NCBI GenBank assembly: GCA_900540985.1
Contig: UQIC01000008.1
Location: 1 to 64,000 of the forward strand
Reading direction: 5' to 3'
DNA length: 64,000 nucleotides
Source of the DNA: an uncultured Collinsella sp.
Lineage (GTDB): Bacteria; Actinomycetota; Coriobacteriia; Coriobacteriales; Coriobacteriaceae
A program made the translations under genes and the position numbers. Numbering within the stretch: position 1 is the stretch's first letter; each line of letters begins with the position of its first letter. Under the pieces are notes generated by a model, which was not told where the DNA came from, ran no database searches, and saw nothing but the letters and a program-made list of their open reading frames with translations. Shown piece by piece: positions 45,694-56,298 of this stretch.

Positions 45694-47064
45694 CTATGCC
45701 ACGCCGTCGAGGGCGAGCTCCTCGGCCAGTGCCTCGGACGGCATGGCCATAATCGTGTCGAGCTCGGCGTCCACCTCGGGAATACGCTTCACCTTGAGTT
45801 TGCGCACCAGATCACCACGGCACATCACGTACGCCGGCTCACGCAGTGCGCACAGGTCATCGAGCGGGTTCTTGCGCGTCACCAGGATATCGGCGGCCTT
45901 GCCGCACTCGATTGTGCCGGTCTCGCCGCCCAGCCCCAGCAGCTCGGCATTGACCTGCGTGGCCGTATGCAGCGCGAAGGCGTTACTCACACCCACGTAC
46001 TTGGCAAAATAGGCCACCTCACGCCACATGTCGTACTGCGTCACGAACGGGCAGCTCGAGTCCGTGCCAAGGCCCACCTTAACGCCAGCTTCCAGTGCGG
46101 CACGGGCGCTCTCGATGATGCCCGAGCACACGATGTCGCCGTTCTTCTTTTGTGTATCGGTCGAATGGGTCTTTTCCGGGTCGAGCAATACAAACGGCAG
46201 CGCCGGGCTGATAGTGCAGGTAACGCTGGGCGCACGCCCCTCGAGCTGCGTGCCCGCGGCGCCACGGTACAGCTCCAGAATCTCGGACGTCAACGGAGCG
46301 CCGTGCTCAATCGTGTCAACGCCGGCCTCAAGCGCAACCTTCACACCCTCGGTACTCTCGACATGGGCCATGACCGGAAGGCCCATATCGTGCGCCGCCT
46401 TGCACGCCGCCGCGGCAACCTCCACCGGCATACGCAGCACGCCCGGCTCGCCCACCTCGGTCGCATCGAACACACCGCCCGTTACGAACAGCTTAATGAC
46501 GTCGGCACCGCGCGCATACAGGTCGCGCACCTGTTCGGCTGCCTCGGCGGGACTGTTTGCCACCTGGGCGAACAAGCCCGCACCATGGCCGCCCGGCACC
46601 GTGACGCCCGTTCCCGGCGCCACCAGGCGAGGACCTTGATACTTGCCGGCGTCGATGGCATTACGAACGGCGATGTCGGCAAACAGTGGGTCGCCCGCGC
46701 CGCGCACCGTGGTCACGCCGCTTGCCAGTTGTTGTTGGGCGCTGCCCTTAAGAATACGGCGCACGATGGCGCGCCCCACGGGATTATCGAGCTTCTTCAT
46801 CAGCGCGCCCGCATCGCCGGCCGAGACAGGCTTGCCCGAGCCGCACAGGTGCACGTGCATATTGATGAGGCCTGGCATGAGGTACGCGCCGGCCAGATCG
46901 ATGACCTCGGCACCCGCAGGCGCCTGCGCCACAGCACTCGGCCCCATCCACGTGATGACACCGCGCTCAACGGCCACGGCCATATCGGGTTGCGGCTCCA
47001 TATGCTCCGAACCATCCAGAATGGTCGCATTGATAAACAACGTGGAACGATCGGCAGACGCCAT
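45694..47064 (-). CDS. Amidohydrolase superfamily protein (imidazolonepropionase/prolidase-like)
   Basis: The 456-residue cytosolic metal-dependent hydrolase has metal-binding His70 and His72 in NMHVHL, AHVESTEGV, IEHGAPL and a late Asp in LGTDSSCPF. It starts with the usual small beta-sandwich (INATILDG) that closes again near the C-terminus (ADILVTRKNPLDDL). GGGAGG lies before the ATG at 47064; the open frame starts 11 codons earlier. Its substrate could be a dipeptide, an imidazolone or a similar compound. Confidence 0.85.
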   Translation of the reverse strand: MASADRSTLFINATILDGSEHMEPQPDMAVAVERGVITWMGPSAVAQAPAGAEVIDLAGAYLMPGLINMHVHLCGSGKPVSAGDAGALMKKLDNPVGRAIVRRILKGSAQQQLASGVTTVRGAGDPLFADIAVRNAIDAGKYQGPRLVAPGTGVTVPGGHGAGLFAQVANSPAEAAEQVRDLYARGADVIKLFVTGGVFDATEVGEPGVLRMPVEVAAAACKAAHDMGLPVMAHVESTEGVKVALEAGVDTIEHGAPLTSEILELYRGAAGTQLEGRAPSVTCTISPALPFVLLDPEKTHSTDTQKKNGDIVCSGIIESARAALEAGVKVGLGTDSSCPFVTQYDMWREVAYFAKYVGVSNAFALHTATQVNAELLGLGGETGTIECGKAADILVTRKNPLDDLCALREPAYVMCRGDLVRKLKVKRIPEVDAELDTIMAMPSEALAEELALDGVA

Positions 47065-47212
47065 ATCGAGCTCCTCCCTCACGATTAACATGAACATTTG
47101 TCCATTATCACCTAATGCAGCGACCTAAAGTCGAGCATATCGGTTAACGGAGGGAAGAGGGGATGTGGGGACGGAATACGTTGCAGCCCCACCCCAGCAA
47201 CATCAGGGGAAT

Positions 47213-47350
47213 GTCTCGATCTGTAACAGGTACAGGGTTATTGGGCCCCCTGATGTTACAGATCGAGACATTCGGTCGACGTTTCACCGGTTTGTCTCGA
47301 TCTGTAACAATTACGAACTCAAACAACTTCTAAACGTTACAGATCGAGAC
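47213..47350. repeat. Two CTGTAACA palindromes at the 3' side of the 47359 gene
   Basis: Hairpins at 47213-47270 and 47294-47350, 81 bp apart, have TGTCTCGATCTGTAACA and GTTACAGATCGAGACA arms. They end 9 bp before the stop codon of the 47359 gene. Confidence 0.88.
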
Positions 47351-47358
47351 AAAACCTC

Positions 47359-48429
47359 TCAGCGCCCATACCACTGACGTCTCCACTCCTCAGCCAAATC
47401 GGGCCGTCGCGGAATACCCGCCAACCTCATCTTTTCGATCAGCTTCCCCGGGTCTTTGAGTTCGTTAAACGTAAACCGAAGCACCTTATGCCCAAGCATT
47501 GTCAGATGGGACTCCCGTTGACGTTCTGCCACGAATGGGTCGACCGACTCCCGGCCCTCGCCGTTCTGCAAGGTGTACTTCCCCTTTCCGTCCAGCTCGC
47601 CAATCACGCACGTTCCGTCCTCGAGCCGCCAAAAATAGTCGACGCGAAACACCTGGCTCGGATCGAGCGGATCGCGAAACTCCACCTGCAGCTCCGGAAC
47701 CGGAAAGCCGTATGCAATAAAGAACGCCCGAAAGCGAGACTCGCCACCGTTCTCGGACAGCCCGTCCGCATGCGACGCAATCACCTGAGCTCTGCGATAC
47801 CCTCGCCTGCCCTCGCAATCGACCTGGAGCCGCTCGCAGAGGTCGTCGCGCGACATGCCCTTCGCCCGCAGTGCAGAATCGGCAATCGCCAACCCGTAGG
47901 AAAACGGCGCACGCAGCAAACAATCCTCCACCGTGCGCCAAAACGGCGTCACTCGCACGCCGTCGACGCGCTCAAGCGCACCCGCCATCTGTGGACGCAA
48001 CAACCTGCACCCGCTGCTCAACGTCACCGAACAGCCCGTCTTAACAAGAAAACGCAGCCCGAGCAGATCATTCGGCACCTCCAGACCCCACAAAAGCGCC
48101 GCGTCATATCCCCAAAACGCCCAATCGGGATGAAACTCCGCAAGGCCCTTAATAGTCCTCAGCGCCCGCTCAGCCGGCGTCAATGCATCCCAATCATGCT
48201 GAAAACAGAACAGGTACGGCTCGGGCTCCGCGATATCGTCGGTTCCAACATGGCGTCGCAGCCACATGAGCTCGGTATTGTCATGCGTTGCGAGCAGCGC
48301 ACCTTGCTTGACCGTCTCCGTGAGCCGCGCGAGCATCCTATTCCGCGCCAACGTGTTGCGAGTCGCATGTTTGTGTTTGAGAACGGCATTAGACACTTTC
48401 GTCACCACCACGTCAGACAAATGGACCAT
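47359..48429 (-). CDS. AbiEi-like protein with DUF559-type nuclease fold
   Basis: The 356-residue product has an N-terminal part like the type IV AbiEi antitoxin/transcriptional regulator group. Its C-terminal domain has the restriction-nuclease pattern: Glu230, VDYFW (Asp264), GELDGKGKY (Glu278, Lys282), then HLTMLGHKVLRFTFNEL, as in DUF559 (Vsr-like) proteins. The ATG at 48429 follows GGAG; a TTG at 48453 has no site and abuts a palindrome. The gene is bracketed by two palindrome pairs, and no AbiEii-type toxin gene is adjacent. Function is inferred. Confidence 0.65.
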   Translation of the reverse strand: MVHLSDVVVTKVSNAVLKHKHATRNTLARNRMLARLTETVKQGALLATHDNTELMWLRRHVGTDDIAEPEPYLFCFQHDWDALTPAERALRTIKGLAEFHPDWAFWGYDAALLWGLEVPNDLLGLRFLVKTGCSVTLSSGCRLLRPQMAGALERVDGVRVTPFWRTVEDCLLRAPFSYGLAIADSALRAKGMSRDDLCERLQVDCEGRRGYRRAQVIASHADGLSENGGESRFRAFFIAYGFPVPELQVEFRDPLDPSQVFRVDYFWRLEDGTCVIGELDGKGKYTLQNGEGRESVDPFVAERQRESHLTMLGHKVLRFTFNELKDPGKLIEKMRLAGIPRRPDLAEEWRRQWYGR

Positions 48430-48455
48430 CGTCTCCGTTGCCTCCGCTGACAAAT

Positions 48456-48592
48456 GTCTTGATCTGTAACAGGAAGACAGTCTTTGAGCCTCTAGTTGTT
48501 ACAGAACAAGATCTTTCGGCAGCCGCCAACCTTCCGTCTCAATCTGTAACAGTTACGGGCCCAAACAGCCGCCAAACGTTACAGATTGAGAC
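48456..48592. repeat. Two CTGTAACA palindromes at the 5' side of the 47359 gene
   Basis: Hairpins at 48456-48512 and 48536-48592, 80 bp apart. The first has changed right arm bases (TGTTACAGAACAAGA). They separate the 47359 start from the 48629 gene and so overlap its promoter region. Confidence 0.88.
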
Positions 48593-48628
48593 AAAGTCAG
48601 GGCAGCAGGGCGACACCAGTCACATCCC

Positions 48629-49336
48629 CTACTCCCACTCCTGCTCGTAGATGTTGAGCGACTTTACGTAGCGCCCCTGGGCGCCCATGATGTCGCGGAC
48701 CAGGCGCAAAAAGAAGCTGATGCACGAGGTGTCGAAGCCATCTTCCAGGTCTTCCGGATGGACGGCGCCAGGCCCGTCGATCGCCGTATCGCTCAGGCGC
48801 GCTATGTCGTAGAGGTAGAGCTGCCCCGCCGTCAGCCAGACATCGTCGACGCAGGCGAGGCGCACCGCAATCGCACCGTCGCTCCAATGCTCCTTTTGCA
48901 CGATATGCGGGTCGTAGACATCAAAGCAACGGTCGGTGCGCGTATCCTTCAGCGCAACCATGCCGTTCGCAGGATCCTTGTCCAAAATGCCAAAGCGCGA
49001 GAAATACTGTGTGTCGCGCACCTGCTCGAGCCGCTTGAGCGAGGCAGGCGAAAGCGATGCCGGCGGCTCATCAACATACAGCTCGAGCAGCGTCTTGCCA
49101 TGGCGATAGGGGCGCTCAAAGAGCAGCCAATCGGTAAATGCCATGTTGTAGGCCATGATTTCGTTTTGCGAAGGCTCGGTGCAATAGCCGAGCCACGGGT
49201 CGACAATGATCTCGAACTGCTCGCGCGCCGGCTCCAAAAACTGAAACTTCCGCAGCATCCAAAAATGGGCCATGTCGGCAATATCGTTGCCGACGGCTTC
49301 GGCCAGATGCGCTCGGTCTAAAACGTGGTCAGTCAC
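48629..49336 (-). CDS. Protein of unknown function
   Basis: I do not recognise this 235-residue protein. It is acidic, soluble and rich in aromatic residues, for example WLGYCTEPSQNEIMAYNMAF and FFLRLVRDIMG. It starts at GTG 49336, preceded by GAGGAGG. No metal or catalytic motif is obvious. It runs into the palindrome pair at 48456. Confidence 0.65.
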   Translation of the reverse strand: MTDHVLDRAHLAEAVGNDIADMAHFWMLRKFQFLEPAREQFEIIVDPWLGYCTEPSQNEIMAYNMAFTDWLLFERPYRHGKTLLELYVDEPPASLSPASLKRLEQVRDTQYFSRFGILDKDPANGMVALKDTRTDRCFDVYDPHIVQKEHWSDGAIAVRLACVDDVWLTAGQLYLYDIARLSDTAIDGPGAVHPEDLEDGFDTSCISFFLRLVRDIMGAQGRYVKSLNIYEQEWE

Positions 49337-49637
49337 GGCATCCTCCTCAAACTAATGGATCTCAATTTGAGCTTACGAGGAGGGTGGGCAGCCACGACCA
49401 GCGCGGGCAAAATAGGCCTCCGGCTGCAAACCAACTGCTGACCAAACACTTGACGGGACACTTGACCGAATGAGCGCACCGCAACAAAACCGCAGGTAAA
49501 CATAGACGGCCAACCCGCTCTTTTGAGCCAGATGCCCGTAGCCACCACAGAAAGAGCAGAGTAGCACAGTCGCAAACGTCGACGAATGAACACTTGCACG
49601 TCGGCAAATGACAAAGTCGCCTGCAAACCCGCAAGGA

Positions 49638-49699
49638 GTGTCCCCGAATGCCGGCACATAAGGAACGTCCCCAGCTGCCGGCACTTGGGGACGTTCCTT
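49638..49699. repeat. GTCCCC/GCCGGCAC repeat
   Basis: GTCCCCGAATGCCGGCAC and GTCCCCAGCTGCCGGCAC are direct repeats about 27 bp apart. AGGAACGTCCCC...GGGGACGTTCCT forms a perfect 40-nt palindrome arm pair. The stretch 49337-49751 has no gene; apart from this repeat I see only unstructured sequence in it. Confidence 0.65.
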
Positions 49700-49751
49700 T
49701 TGGGCCGGCCGTTGGGGACAGCCCTTGACGATTCAATTGTGGACAGCCGCC

Positions 49752-51233
<1,482 letters not shown>

Positions 51234-51238
51234 GGCAC

Positions 51239-54200
51239 TTACGCCTCCTTTTTGGTCGAAGCAACAGAGCTGGCGGTGGTGGGCGCAGCGCCAGCGACAC
51301 CACCCGCCACATCAAAGCGAGCGACATCGGCGGCGTCGGCGCGACCGGTCACAATGTCAAACGCCAGCTCCTCGGCCTGCGCATGCGTCTTACCGATGGC
51401 CTCGGCGGCGGCGACAATCGCCAACACGCGCTCGTACTCGGTCGGAATGACCTTCACAAAGTGCTTGCTCATCGAGTCGAAGCTGTAGAGCAGCTTAATG
51501 CCGCGCGGGCTCTGCGTCGCGTCCACGTGCTCCTGGATGAGCTCGCGAATCTGCGCCAGCTCGCCGGCCGTCGGGGCCTTGAGCTCCACGCTCTCGTGGT
51601 TCACGCGAGCACTGAGCGTGCCGTACTGATCAAAGACATAGGCCACGCCGCCTGTCATGCCGGCGGCAAAATTCTGCCCGACTTCGCCCAAGATGAGCGC
51701 CAGACCTCCCGTCATGTACTCGCAGCCATGGTTGCCGCAGCCCTCGACCACCACCGTGGCACCGGAGTTGCGTACGCCAAAGCGCTGGCCGGCCAGGCCG
51801 TTAATGAAGCCGCGACCGCTCGTGGCGCCAAAGAACGCAACGTTGCCCACGATGATGTTCTCGTCGAACTTGTAGGTCGCATGCGGGTTGGGGCGCACCG
51901 ACACCTCGCCGCCCGAAAGGCCCTTGCCAAAGTAGTCGTTGGCGTCGCCGCACACGTTGAGCGTAATGCCGCGCGGCAGGAAAGCGCCAAAGCTCTGACC
52001 GGCCGAACCATCGCAATCGATGGTGATGGAGCCGGCGGGCAGGCCCTCGGGATGCGCCTTGGTCACCGCGTTGCCCAAGATGGTGCCCACGCAACGGTTG
52101 ACGTTGGCGATGTCGGCGCGGAAGCGAATCGGGCGCAGGTGCGCACGGGCATCGGCCGTATAGGGCACAAACAGCGTGGAGTCGAGCGTCTTGTCGAGCT
52201 CGCTGTCCGCAGCCATCTGGGGCAGGAAGTGACGGCCGTCGGCGCCCGGGATGTGGGCACCAAACTCACAGGTCGCGCTTGCCAGCACGGGCGACAGATC
52301 GAGCAGGTTGGCCTTGCGGTTGCCCGGGACCTCGATCTGGCGCAGGCACTCGGGATGGCCGACCATCTCGTCGACGGTGCGGAAGCCCAGGCTCGCCATG
52401 ACCTCGCGCAGCTGCTCGGCAACAAAGAGCATAAAGTGTTCGACGTGCTCGGGCTTGCCGCGGAAGCCGCGACGCAGGCGGCAGTTTTGCGTGGCGATGC
52501 CGGCCGGGCAGGTATCCTGCTGGCAGTCGCGCCGCATGAGGCAGCCCATGGAGATGAGCGGCATGGTCGCAAAGCCAAACTCCTCGGCACCCAGCAGGCA
52601 GGCGACGGCGACATCGGTGCCGTCCGTGAGCTTGCCATCGGCCTCGAGCACCACGCGCGAGCGCAGGCCGTTTTGCAGGAGCGTCTGCTGGGCCTCGGCA
52701 AGGCCAAGCTCCAGCGGCAGACCCGCATGCCAGATAGAGTCGCGCGCAGCGGCACCCGAGCCGCCGTTGGGGCCAACGGCCCAGACCTTGTTCGCCAAGC
52801 CCTTGGCCACACCGGTGGCGATGGTGCCGACGCCGGCCTCGCTGACCAGCTTGACCGACACGCGCGCGCCGGGGTTGGCGTTCTTAAGGTCAAAGATCAG
52901 CTCTGCCAGGTCCTCGATAGAGTAGATGTCGTGGTGCGGCGGAGGCGAGATCAGGCCGATGCCGGGCGTGGACTGACGGACCACGGCGATCCAGGGGTAG
53001 ACCTTCTTGCCGGGGAGGTGTCCGCCCTCGCCGGGCTTGGCGCCCTGGGCCATCTTGATCTGAATCTCGAAGGCGCTGCACAGGTAGCGGCTCGTCACGC
53101 CAAAGCGCGCGCTTGCCACCTGCTTGATGGCGGAATTCTTGGAGTCACCGTTGACCAGCGGGGTCTCGCGACGCGGATCCTCGCCGCCCTCGCCCGAGTT
53201 GGAACGACCGTGCAGGCGGTTCATGGCGATGGCCATGCACTCGTGTGCCTCTTTGCTGATGGAGCCATACGACATGGCGCCGGTGTTAAAGCGGCGGACG
53301 ATGTTAAGCGCGGGCTCCACCTCGTCGAGCGAAACCGGCGTGCGACCGTTGGCATTAAAGTCCAGCAGGTCACGCAGGCGCACGGCACGGCCGGTGCGGT
53401 GCAGGCGGGCGCTGTACTCCTTAAAGGTGTCGTAGCTGTCCTCGCGGCAGGCGGTCTGCAGCAGGTAGACGGTCTGCGGGTCGATAAGGTGATCCTCGCC
53501 GCCGAGCGGGCGCCACTTGGTCAGACCCAGCGTGGGCAGCTGATCGGGAGCCGGGCTCTTAAGGATAGCGAGTGCGGCGTCGTAGCGCTCGTTTTGCTCG
53601 CGCTCAACGTCCTCGACACCCATACCGCCCACACGGCTCACCGTGCCGGCGAAGTACGCGTTGACGAACTCCGGAGTGAAGCCCACGGCCTCGAAGATCT
53701 GCGCCGAATGGTAGCTCTGCACCGTGGAGATGCCCATCTTGGACATGATGGAGACGATGCCGGCGGTCGCAGCCTTGTTGTAGTTGGCGATGCCCTGCTC
53801 AGCTGTCACGTCCAGATCGCCGTGCGCCGCCAAGTCGCGAATGCACGCATGCGCGTTGTACGGATAGATGCCGCTCGCGGAGTAGCCCACCAGCGCCGCA
53901 AAGTCGTGCGGGGACACGGCGTCGCCACACTCCACCACGATGTCGGCAAAGGTACGCACGCCGGCGCGGATCAGGTGGTTGTGCACGCAGCCCACGGCGA
54001 GCAGCGACGGTACGGGCACCTCGCCCGCAGCGGCACGGTCGCTCAACACCACGATGTTCACGCCGTCACGGACCGCGGCCTCAACGTCCTCTGCAAGCTG
54101 CTTGAGCGCAGCCTGCAGCGCACCCTCGCCGGCATCGCGGCGGTAGACGGCACGGAAACGGCGGGTCTTAAAGCCCACGCGGTCGATGGCGCAGATACGC

Positions 54201-55936
54201 TCGAACTCCTCCTCGCTCAGCAGCGGACGCTCCAGGCGCACCAGCTGACAGGCCGTACGGGAGTCCTCGAGCAGGTTGCCGTGGTTGCCCAGGTAGAGCG
54301 TGGTCGAGGTGACCATATGCTCGCGAAGAGCGTCGATGGGCGGATTCGTGACCTGAGCGAACAGCTGATAGAAGTAGTCGAAGAACGAGCGCGTCTTCTT
54401 GGACAGGCAGGCCAGCGGCGCATCGATACCCATCGAGGCGAGCGGCGCCTTGCCCTGCTGGGCCATGGGACGCACGACTTCGTCAACATCATCCCAGTGA
54501 TACCCGAGCTTGGCCATGTGCACGGCGGCGGGCACCTCGGTATCCTCGGCGGGCGCGGGCGCGACGGGCTTGTCGAGCGCGTCGACGGTCAGCGTCTCCT
54601 CGGCGATCCAGTCGCGATAGGGCTTTTCCTTGGCGTAACGGGCGCGCAGCTCGTCGTTGTAGATGACGCGGCCGCGGGCAAAATCGACCTCGAGCATCTG
54701 GCCCGGTCCCAGACAGCCGCTCGTCAGGATGTTCTCGGGGCTCACCTCGATGGTGCCCACCTCGCTTGCCAGCATAAAGCGACCGTCGCGCGTCACATAG
54801 TAGCGGGCGGGACGCAGGCCGTTACGGTCGAGGGCGGCACCCAGGGTACGGCCGTCGGTAAAGGCGATGGCCGCCGGGCCATCCCACGGCTCCATAAGCA
54901 TGGACTGGTAGGCATCGTAGGCGCGGCGTTCCTCACTCAGGCTGTCGTTGTGGTCCCACGGCTCGGGCAGCAGCATGGACGCGGCACGCGTAAGCGGGCG
55001 ACCGTTCATGACCAGGAACTCAAGCACATTGTCCAGAATCGCGGAGTCGGAACCCTCGCGGTTGATGATGGGCATCACGCGCTCAAGATCGTGCTGCAGC
55101 ACGGGGCTGTACAGGTTGGGTTCGCGGGCGCGAATCCAGTTGACGTTACCCTTGAGGGTGTTGATCTCGCCGTTGTGGATGATAAAGCGGTTGGGGTGCG
55201 CGCGCTCCCAACTGGGCGTGGTGTTGGTGGAGTAGCGCGAGTGGACGAGCGCCACGGCCGTCTTGACGGCGGCGTCGTTGAGATCGATGAAGAAGCGGCG
55301 CATCTGCGTGGCAACCAACATGCCCTTGTACACGATGGTGCGCGAGCTCATGGAGCACACATAGAAGATCTTGTCGCGCAGGGCAAACTCGGCGTCGGCC
55401 TTCTTTTCGATGGTGCGGCGGCACACGTACAGGCGGCGCTCGAAGGCGTCGCCGGCGGGCGTGTCGTCCGGACGGCCCAGGAAAGCCTGCAAGATGGTGG
55501 GCATGCAGGCGCGGGCTGTCTCGCCCAGGTCGTGCGGGTCGACCGGCACCTCGCGCCAAAAGAGCAGCGGCACGCCGGCCTCGGCGCAGCCCTCCTCAAA
55601 CACGCGACGGGCATCCTCTACGCCCTTGTCGTCCTGCGGGAAGAACAGCATGGCCACGCCATAGTCGCCCTCTGCCGGCAGAATCTGGCCGCACTTTTGA
55701 GCCTCTTTGCGGAAAAAATGATGCGGAACCTGGAACAGGATGCCGGCGCCGTCGCCGGTGTTCTTCTCGAGTCCCGTACCGCCGCGGTGCTCCAAGTTGA
55801 CCAGAATGGACAGCGCGTCGTCCAGAATCTGGTGATGGCGCTCGCCGTTGATATCGGCAAGCGCGCCGATGCCACATGCATCGTGGTCGAATTCGGGGCG
55901 ATAAAGGCCCTGCTGCTGAGCGGAATCTGCCTGCAT
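51239..55936 (-). CDS. gltB: Glutamate synthase (NADPH) large subunit
   Basis: The 1565-residue enzyme makes two glutamates from glutamine and 2-oxoglutarate. The N-terminal amidotransferase has its nucleophile at Cys21 in DHDACGIG, after a 20-residue propeptide that must be removed. The FMN synthase barrel follows, with the 3Fe-4S cysteines CLMRRDCQQDTC near residue 1130. The C-terminal beta-helix (GAFLPRGITLNV) ends the protein. GGGGAGG precedes the ATG. Confidence 0.96.
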   Translation of the reverse strand: MQADSAQQQGLYRPEFDHDACGIGALADINGERHHQILDDALSILVNLEHRGGTGLEKNTGDGAGILFQVPHHFFRKEAQKCGQILPAEGDYGVAMLFFPQDDKGVEDARRVFEEGCAEAGVPLLFWREVPVDPHDLGETARACMPTILQAFLGRPDDTPAGDAFERRLYVCRRTIEKKADAEFALRDKIFYVCSMSSRTIVYKGMLVATQMRRFFIDLNDAAVKTAVALVHSRYSTNTTPSWERAHPNRFIIHNGEINTLKGNVNWIRAREPNLYSPVLQHDLERVMPIINREGSDSAILDNVLEFLVMNGRPLTRAASMLLPEPWDHNDSLSEERRAYDAYQSMLMEPWDGPAAIAFTDGRTLGAALDRNGLRPARYYVTRDGRFMLASEVGTIEVSPENILTSGCLGPGQMLEVDFARGRVIYNDELRARYAKEKPYRDWIAEETLTVDALDKPVAPAPAEDTEVPAAVHMAKLGYHWDDVDEVVRPMAQQGKAPLASMGIDAPLACLSKKTRSFFDYFYQLFAQVTNPPIDALREHMVTSTTLYLGNHGNLLEDSRTACQLVRLERPLLSEEEFERICAIDRVGFKTRRFRAVYRRDAGEGALQAALKQLAEDVEAAVRDGVNIVVLSDRAAAGEVPVPSLLAVGCVHNHLIRAGVRTFADIVVECGDAVSPHDFAALVGYSASGIYPYNAHACIRDLAAHGDLDVTAEQGIANYNKAATAGIVSIMSKMGISTVQSYHSAQIFEAVGFTPEFVNAYFAGTVSRVGGMGVEDVEREQNERYDAALAILKSPAPDQLPTLGLTKWRPLGGEDHLIDPQTVYLLQTACREDSYDTFKEYSARLHRTGRAVRLRDLLDFNANGRTPVSLDEVEPALNIVRRFNTGAMSYGSISKEAHECMAIAMNRLHGRSNSGEGGEDPRRETPLVNGDSKNSAIKQVASARFGVTSRYLCSAFEIQIKMAQGAKPGEGGHLPGKKVYPWIAVVRQSTPGIGLISPPPHHDIYSIEDLAELIFDLKNANPGARVSVKLVSEAGVGTIATGVAKGLANKVWAVGPNGGSGAAARDSIWHAGLPLELGLAEAQQTLLQNGLRSRVVLEADGKLTDGTDVAVACLLGAEEFGFATMPLISMGCLMRRDCQQDTCPAGIATQNCRLRRGFRGKPEHVEHFMLFVAEQLREVMASLGFRTVDEMVGHPECLRQIEVPGNRKANLLDLSPVLASATCEFGAHIPGADGRHFLPQMAADSELDKTLDSTLFVPYTADARAHLRPIRFRADIANVNRCVGTILGNAVTKAHPEGLPAGSITIDCDGSAGQSFGAFLPRGITLNVCGDANDYFGKGLSGGEVSVRPNPHATYKFDENIIVGNVAFFGATSGRGFINGLAGQRFGVRNSGATVVVEGCGNHGCEYMTGGLALILGEVGQNFAAGMTGGVAYVFDQYGTLSARVNHESVELKAPTAGELAQIRELIQEHVDATQSPRGIKLLYSFDSMSKHFVKVIPTEYERVLAIVAAAEAIGKTHAQAEELAFDIVTGRADAADVARFDVAGGVAGAAPTTASSVASTKKEA

Positions 55937-55998
55937 CGCGATCCTCCCCTAGGTGTTAGACAGTCAGTTGACTAGGCATACTAGGTGCATCGCCGGCC

Positions 55999-56103
55999 CG
56001 TTGTGTTTCCCGCCCGTTTCGAAACAATCGCGTAACGCACACCCTACGAGTGGACACCGCCGACCTCAAGGACGGCAACAAGGGCCCCAAGTTCGACCTG
56101 TAA
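55999..56103 (+). pseudogene. Possible 3' gene remnant
   Basis: One plus-strand frame reads RVDTADLKDGNKGPKFDL before a TAA at 56101, with codon use like that of real genes. It has no start or body. It may be the end of a lost gene. It lies in the 360-bp space between gltB and mntH, which otherwise holds a palindrome and the mntH control region. Confidence 0.3.
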
Positions 56104-56119
56104 GCTCACTGCTTCAAAC

Positions 56120-56176
56120 ATCTCAATCTGTAACAGTAAGACCCAATTTCCATCCCTAGTTGTTACAGATCAAGAC
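56120..56176. repeat. Single CTGTAACA palindrome
   Basis: ATCTCAATCTGTAACAG and TGTTACAGATCAAGA flank about 25 nt. It lies alone before mntH. Confidence 0.85.
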
Positions 56177-56241
56177 ATTTCGGCAATCCCCTTTCACCAG
56201 CCTATCCAAATACAACAATTTTGTTAGTCTTGGTTAACTTT

Positions 56242-56254
56242 TTAGCCTAAAACA
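56242..56254. promoter_or_regulatory. DtxR/MntR-like operator before mntH
   Basis: TTTTAGCCTAAAA is a perfect 13-bp palindrome whose core TTAGCCTAA matches the centre of DtxR/IdeR-family boxes (TTAGSCTAA). It is 45 bp before the start, where a manganese-responsive repressor would be expected to act. Confidence 0.5.
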
Positions 56255-56298
56255 GGTATCCTTTGCGGCGTCAAACAAACGGCACGCAGGAGCGCACC

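Noticed and set aside
45685..47088. A 467-residue plus-strand frame opposite the amidohydrolase
   Set aside because: Shadow of a gene with clear metal-binding motifs on the other strand.
49333..49736. Several 100-residue frames before gltD
   Set aside because: All three minus-strand frames are open at once and cover repeat sequence; no ribosome-binding site or domain.
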